Below, one piece after another: positions 17,802-20,449 of a stretch of 20,449 nucleotides of DNA (position 1 is its first letter; every line of letters begins with the position of its first letter). The notes under the pieces were generated by a model that did no database searches, was not told where the DNA came from, and was given only the letters and a program-made list of their open reading frames with translations. The DNA comes from Phaeoceros laevis (lineage: Eukaryota; Anthocerotophyta; Anthocerotopsida; Notothyladales), in assembly GCA_049999765.1 (NCBI GenBank), contig JBNGIQ010009603.1, positions 1 to 20,449 of the forward strand, in the 5' to 3' direction. A program made the translations under genes and the position numbers.

Positions 17802-17901
17802 NNNNNNNNNNNNNNNNNNNNNNNNNNNNNNNNNNNNNNNNNNNNNNNNNNNNNNNNNNNNNNNNNNNNNNNNNNNNNNNNNNNNNNNNNNNNNNNNNNN
17901 N
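17802..17901. other. Assembly gap (100 N) with duplicated flanks
   Basis: Exactly 100 N. The 27 bases before it (GGATTTGTCTACATGCTGAG at their start) are repeated nearly exactly just after it (17902-17928), so the true gap may be zero, negative, or part of a tandem array. Confidence 0.98.
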
Positions 17902-18494
17902 GGATTGTGTCTACATGCTCAGTGAAAATCGTATTCATACACGGTTAAAGAGGTGAATTGGTCAAAATAGAGCATCTGCCGTAAAGACTGGCAGCTCTAT
18001 TAACTGCATTGAGGTGCTGAGCCTGACAAACGTGGTGAGTTGCATGGAATTGGAAAGAACCGTGAAAGAATCATGGCCCCTTAGTCAATTTGTTCGGTTG
18101 CACCAGGAAGTGGTGCCGTTTCCGGAATGGGGTCCTACGGAATTGGGGTTTCTACTCTAGTGTGTGACAAATTTTGTCAGCCTGCTGCTCCATGGCGCTA
18201 CTTTGGAGTAGTAGTAGGGGGAGTCGAAGTTAAAAAAAGGCCATGACGGCCCACCCGTCCCGCACCTCGACACGGTGTGGCCCGTCTGCCCCGCCTCGAC
18301 CGTCGGGGGCAGAAGGTGCCCGTATGATGGACCGCGGGCAATGGCCATCGCCCGTCCCCCCACGAATGGCCGTGGAGGGCTTCACCTTCACGATTCCCCT
18401 AGTAATAGGGGGACTCAAACTTTCGCCCAGAGGGCAAAGTTTCAGGCCCGTGAGGTCCCCTTTACGGCCACGGGTGTAACTCACGGCCGTCACT
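17902..18494. other. Intergenic stretch, no gene seen
   Basis: The first 330 bases are of ordinary composition with no convincing ORF. From about 18240 the sequence becomes GC-rich with recurring CCCGTG, CACGGCC and GGCCCGTC elements, open on both strands through composition. There are no protein motifs or RNA genes that I can recognise. Confidence 0.45.
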
Positions 18495-18594
18495 NNNNNN
18501 NNNNNNNNNNNNNNNNNNNNNNNNNNNNNNNNNNNNNNNNNNNNNNNNNNNNNNNNNNNNNNNNNNNNNNNNNNNNNNNNNNNNNNNNNNNNNN
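18495..18594. other. Assembly gap (100 N)
   Basis: Exactly 100 N. The sequence before (TTTCAGGCCCGTGAG at about 18439) resembles the sequence after (GTTCAGAGCCCGCGAG at 18595), again suggesting a repeat at the break. Confidence 0.98.
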
Positions 18595-18734
18595 GTTCAG
18601 AGCCCGCGAGTGACGACCGCGGGCTACGCCGGCTGCCGCAGGTTCATCTAAGGCAGCAGCTTGGCCGCGAGTAATTTCCGCTTGTTTCATTTTTAAATTT
18701 ATATCTTTTTCGAATTTGTGATCTTCTTGCTAAA

Positions 18735-18784
18735 TGCACACAATATAAACGGATCATAAAAATGATCTGCTTATTGTGTATGCA
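18735..18784. repeat. Imperfect inverted repeat just before the Harbinger ORF
   Basis: TGCACACAATA...GATCAT pairs with ATGATC...TATTGTGTATGCA around AAAA, with small bulges. It ends two bases before the ATG at 18787. It may be a subterminal hairpin of the transposon or a transposase-binding site. This is inferred from location only. Confidence 0.55.
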
Positions 18785-18786
18785 AA

Positions 18787-20368
18787 ATGCCGAAGATCAC
18801 AAATCGTCAAGAGTGTCTAGGCTGGGTTCGGCGAGATTTAAACCTTAGTATTTTGTTGGAAAGTTCGAGTGATGATTCCATATCTTCCACGACAAGTAGC
18901 ATAGGCGGGAAGAGTGATTTAGATTCAAGTTTAAGTGATTCTAACATGGCGTTAGACGAGTCCAGCACAGATTCTGAAGTTGATAGTGAAGCGCTCACTG
19001 ACTATAAGCCTTCACAATGGAGTGAGCTTTATCTTCTTCTAGAGAATGAAAGGTATTATCAACGCAGTATTGTTCGGACAAGGTCCAAAGAATTTGCCGA
19101 TAGTTTTTTTGGAAACCATTTGCCAGCTGATTTGTTTAGGCAAATGTGCCGCATGGATAAGGAATCATTCTTTGCTCTAGTTGCAATAATTGAAAGTCAT
19201 CTAGTTTTTGCTAATAGTTTCATTAAGATTAGCTAGATGCTTAGATAGATTGAGTCACACAGGTAATGGGGTTTGCTTAAAAAGATGTCTACTCTTATGG
19301 GGTCTTAGTGTTGGGTTTTGCGTAAACTATATACCACTAGATGCATCACTGCACTAGAGTCTCTTTTAGTTGACTATCTTAAGTGGTCAGATCAAAATGA
19401 TAGAAAACTTGTATCCCAAGAGTTTGCTTTGAAAGGATTTAAGGGTTGTATAGGCTTGATTGATGGTTCTACATTGCCACTAACTCAACGTCCTAAAAAT
19501 CATGGAGAATGTTATTATGATCGGAAAGCACGATATTCGATAAACGTTCATATTGTTTGCGACTATCGAAGGAAATTACTTATAGTTATGCCGGTATGTA
19601 ATCTAGTTTTGTAAAGAAAAAGGTTAAAAATGTTAAAACATAAAGAAAATATTAAAGAATGTTAAACATTTCGATTCGTATAAATCTTTATATAAGATAT
19701 AATGTAGAGTTCTTGAAATATGTTTAAGATTTGAAATATGTTTTAACATAAATGTGTTAAATTATGTATTGATGTTTAAATTGTGTATTTTCTTCTTATT
19801 TTTAGGTAATCCCGAATCTTGCTCTGACATGACCTGTCTGCGAAGATCACCTTTGGGGCCTTTGATGAATGATAGCTTTCTCTTTGATGAAGGTCAATAT
19901 TTACTTGGGGATTTTGGTTATGCCATTAGCCCTCATATGGTGGCCTCATTCAAAAATCCTTATGCTAATCATGATAAGGTGGATTTTAACACCTGCATTG
20001 CTAAAACCCGCTACGTAAATGAACATTGCATAGGAGTTTTAAAGGCACGCTGGTTTTCTTTAAAAGAGATAAGAACTCAATTAAATGACTCAAAGGATAA
20101 TATTTACATATGTCGGTGGATTAAGGTATGTGCCTTGTTGCACAATTCTGTTCTTAGCAGAAATGATGAATGGAATGAAGAAGATATGCAAGCTGAAGGG
20201 AACAACTCCGAAAACACTAGAGAGACCATCCCTGTCAATATTGAAGTTCCTATACAACCTATTCAGCCTGAACGTGAGTCATCAATTGCGGGAAGGAGAC
20301 TTCTGCAGCAAATCATGATAAAGGCTCTTGCATTTAATAGGCTTCTAAGTAAATGTTTGAGAGTATAA
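18787..20368 (+). pseudogene. PIF/Harbinger transposase (HARBI1-like, DDE_Tnp_4), broken
   Basis: A cut-and-paste transposase related to plant ALP1/HARBI1 proteins. The first segment (18787-19236) has a Ser/Asp-rich amino end and MCRMDKESFFALVAIIESH, typical of the family. Near 19230 the frame shifts to LARCLDRLSHTGNG, the helix-turn-helix-like block. Near 19312 it shifts back to YLKWSDQ, GCIGLIDGSTLPL (first Asp, codon 19462), and YYDRKARYSIN. After a probable intron comes a third frame with LLGDFGY (second Asp, codon 19910) and YVNEHCIGVLKARW (Glu, codon 20021), ending at 20368. All three catalytic residues are visible but at least three frame changes make it non-functional as it stands. 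Terminal repeats and the Myb-like partner ORF were not found. The region is AT-rich, unlike its left flank. Confidence 0.88.
19594..19805 (+). other. Probable intron in the Harbinger transposase
   Basis: Transposase homology stops at LLIVMP and resumes at NPESCSD. In between are 212 very AT-rich bases beginning GTATGT and ending in a T-run plus TTTAG. Splicing at these sites leaves the downstream exon one base out of frame. Either a one-base deletion occurred nearby or the boundaries differ slightly. Confidence 0.6.
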
Positions 20369-20449
20369 GTTCTTCAGAGTTTTATATAGGAATCTTTTAT
20401 AGTTTTGTGCTTCAAATTCATATACATTATATACTTTAGAGCTTTATAG

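Noticed and set aside
1-20449. CRISPR array, bacterial operon or defence system
   Set aside because: No regular repeat-spacer structure and no bacterial gene organisation; the window is plant nuclear DNA.

Overview
The window looks like a nuclear contig from a land plant, probably a non-flowering one such as a fern. That placement is inference. It rests on an intron-containing plant pectinesterase, plant-style PPR repeats, a Ty1/copia element primed by initiator tRNA-Met, a chromodomain Ty3 element, and the unusual presence of a piggyBac-type transposase and an I/Jockey-like LINE. Three runs of exactly 100 N (9807-9906, 17802-17901, 18495-18594) mark scaffold gaps.

Layout. (1) 1-4857, minus strand: a decayed Ty1/copia retrotransposon cut by the left edge, in the order LTR, primer-binding site, long leader, gag, protease, integrase, start of reverse transcriptase. 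(2) 4858-8278, minus strand: a LINE with ORF1 (zinc knuckles) and the start of ORF2 (APE endonuclease). The LINE is split twice. The copia element interrupts ORF2 at 4857/4858. A previously unlabelled 1,824-bp DNA transposon (5197-7020), with perfect 18-bp terminal inverted repeats and a 4-bp target duplication, sits inside the endonuclease domain. (3) 8279-10600: GC-rich intergenic DNA with a perfect 18-bp-arm hairpin, a family of inverted GC-rich modules flanking a small coiled-coil ORF, a gap, and short tandem repeats. (4) 10713-13025, minus strand: a piggyBac transposase fragment abutting the 3' half of a Ty3/gypsy chromovirus. (5) 13026-13430: a degenerate GC-rich minisatellite. (6) 13480-14288, plus strand: a broken PPR gene fragment, then about 300 bp of hairpin-rich DNA that may be organellar. 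(7) 14644-15988, minus strand: the only apparently intact host gene, a three-exon pectinesterase of 394 residues. (8) 15989-18786: intergenic DNA with a 22-bp minisatellite and two gaps. (9) 18787-20368, plus strand: a PIF/Harbinger (HARBI1-like) transposase pseudogene.

How it fits together. This is a transposon graveyard around one host gene. At least five superfamilies are present (copia, gypsy, LINE, piggyBac, PIF/Harbinger) plus one unassigned TIR element. The LINE reading frame dates the insertions: the TIR element and the copia element are both younger than the LINE. Most in-frame stops in the two LTR elements are TAG codons explainable by C-to-T change in a CAG/CTG (CHG) context, which suggests decay under plant CHG methylation.
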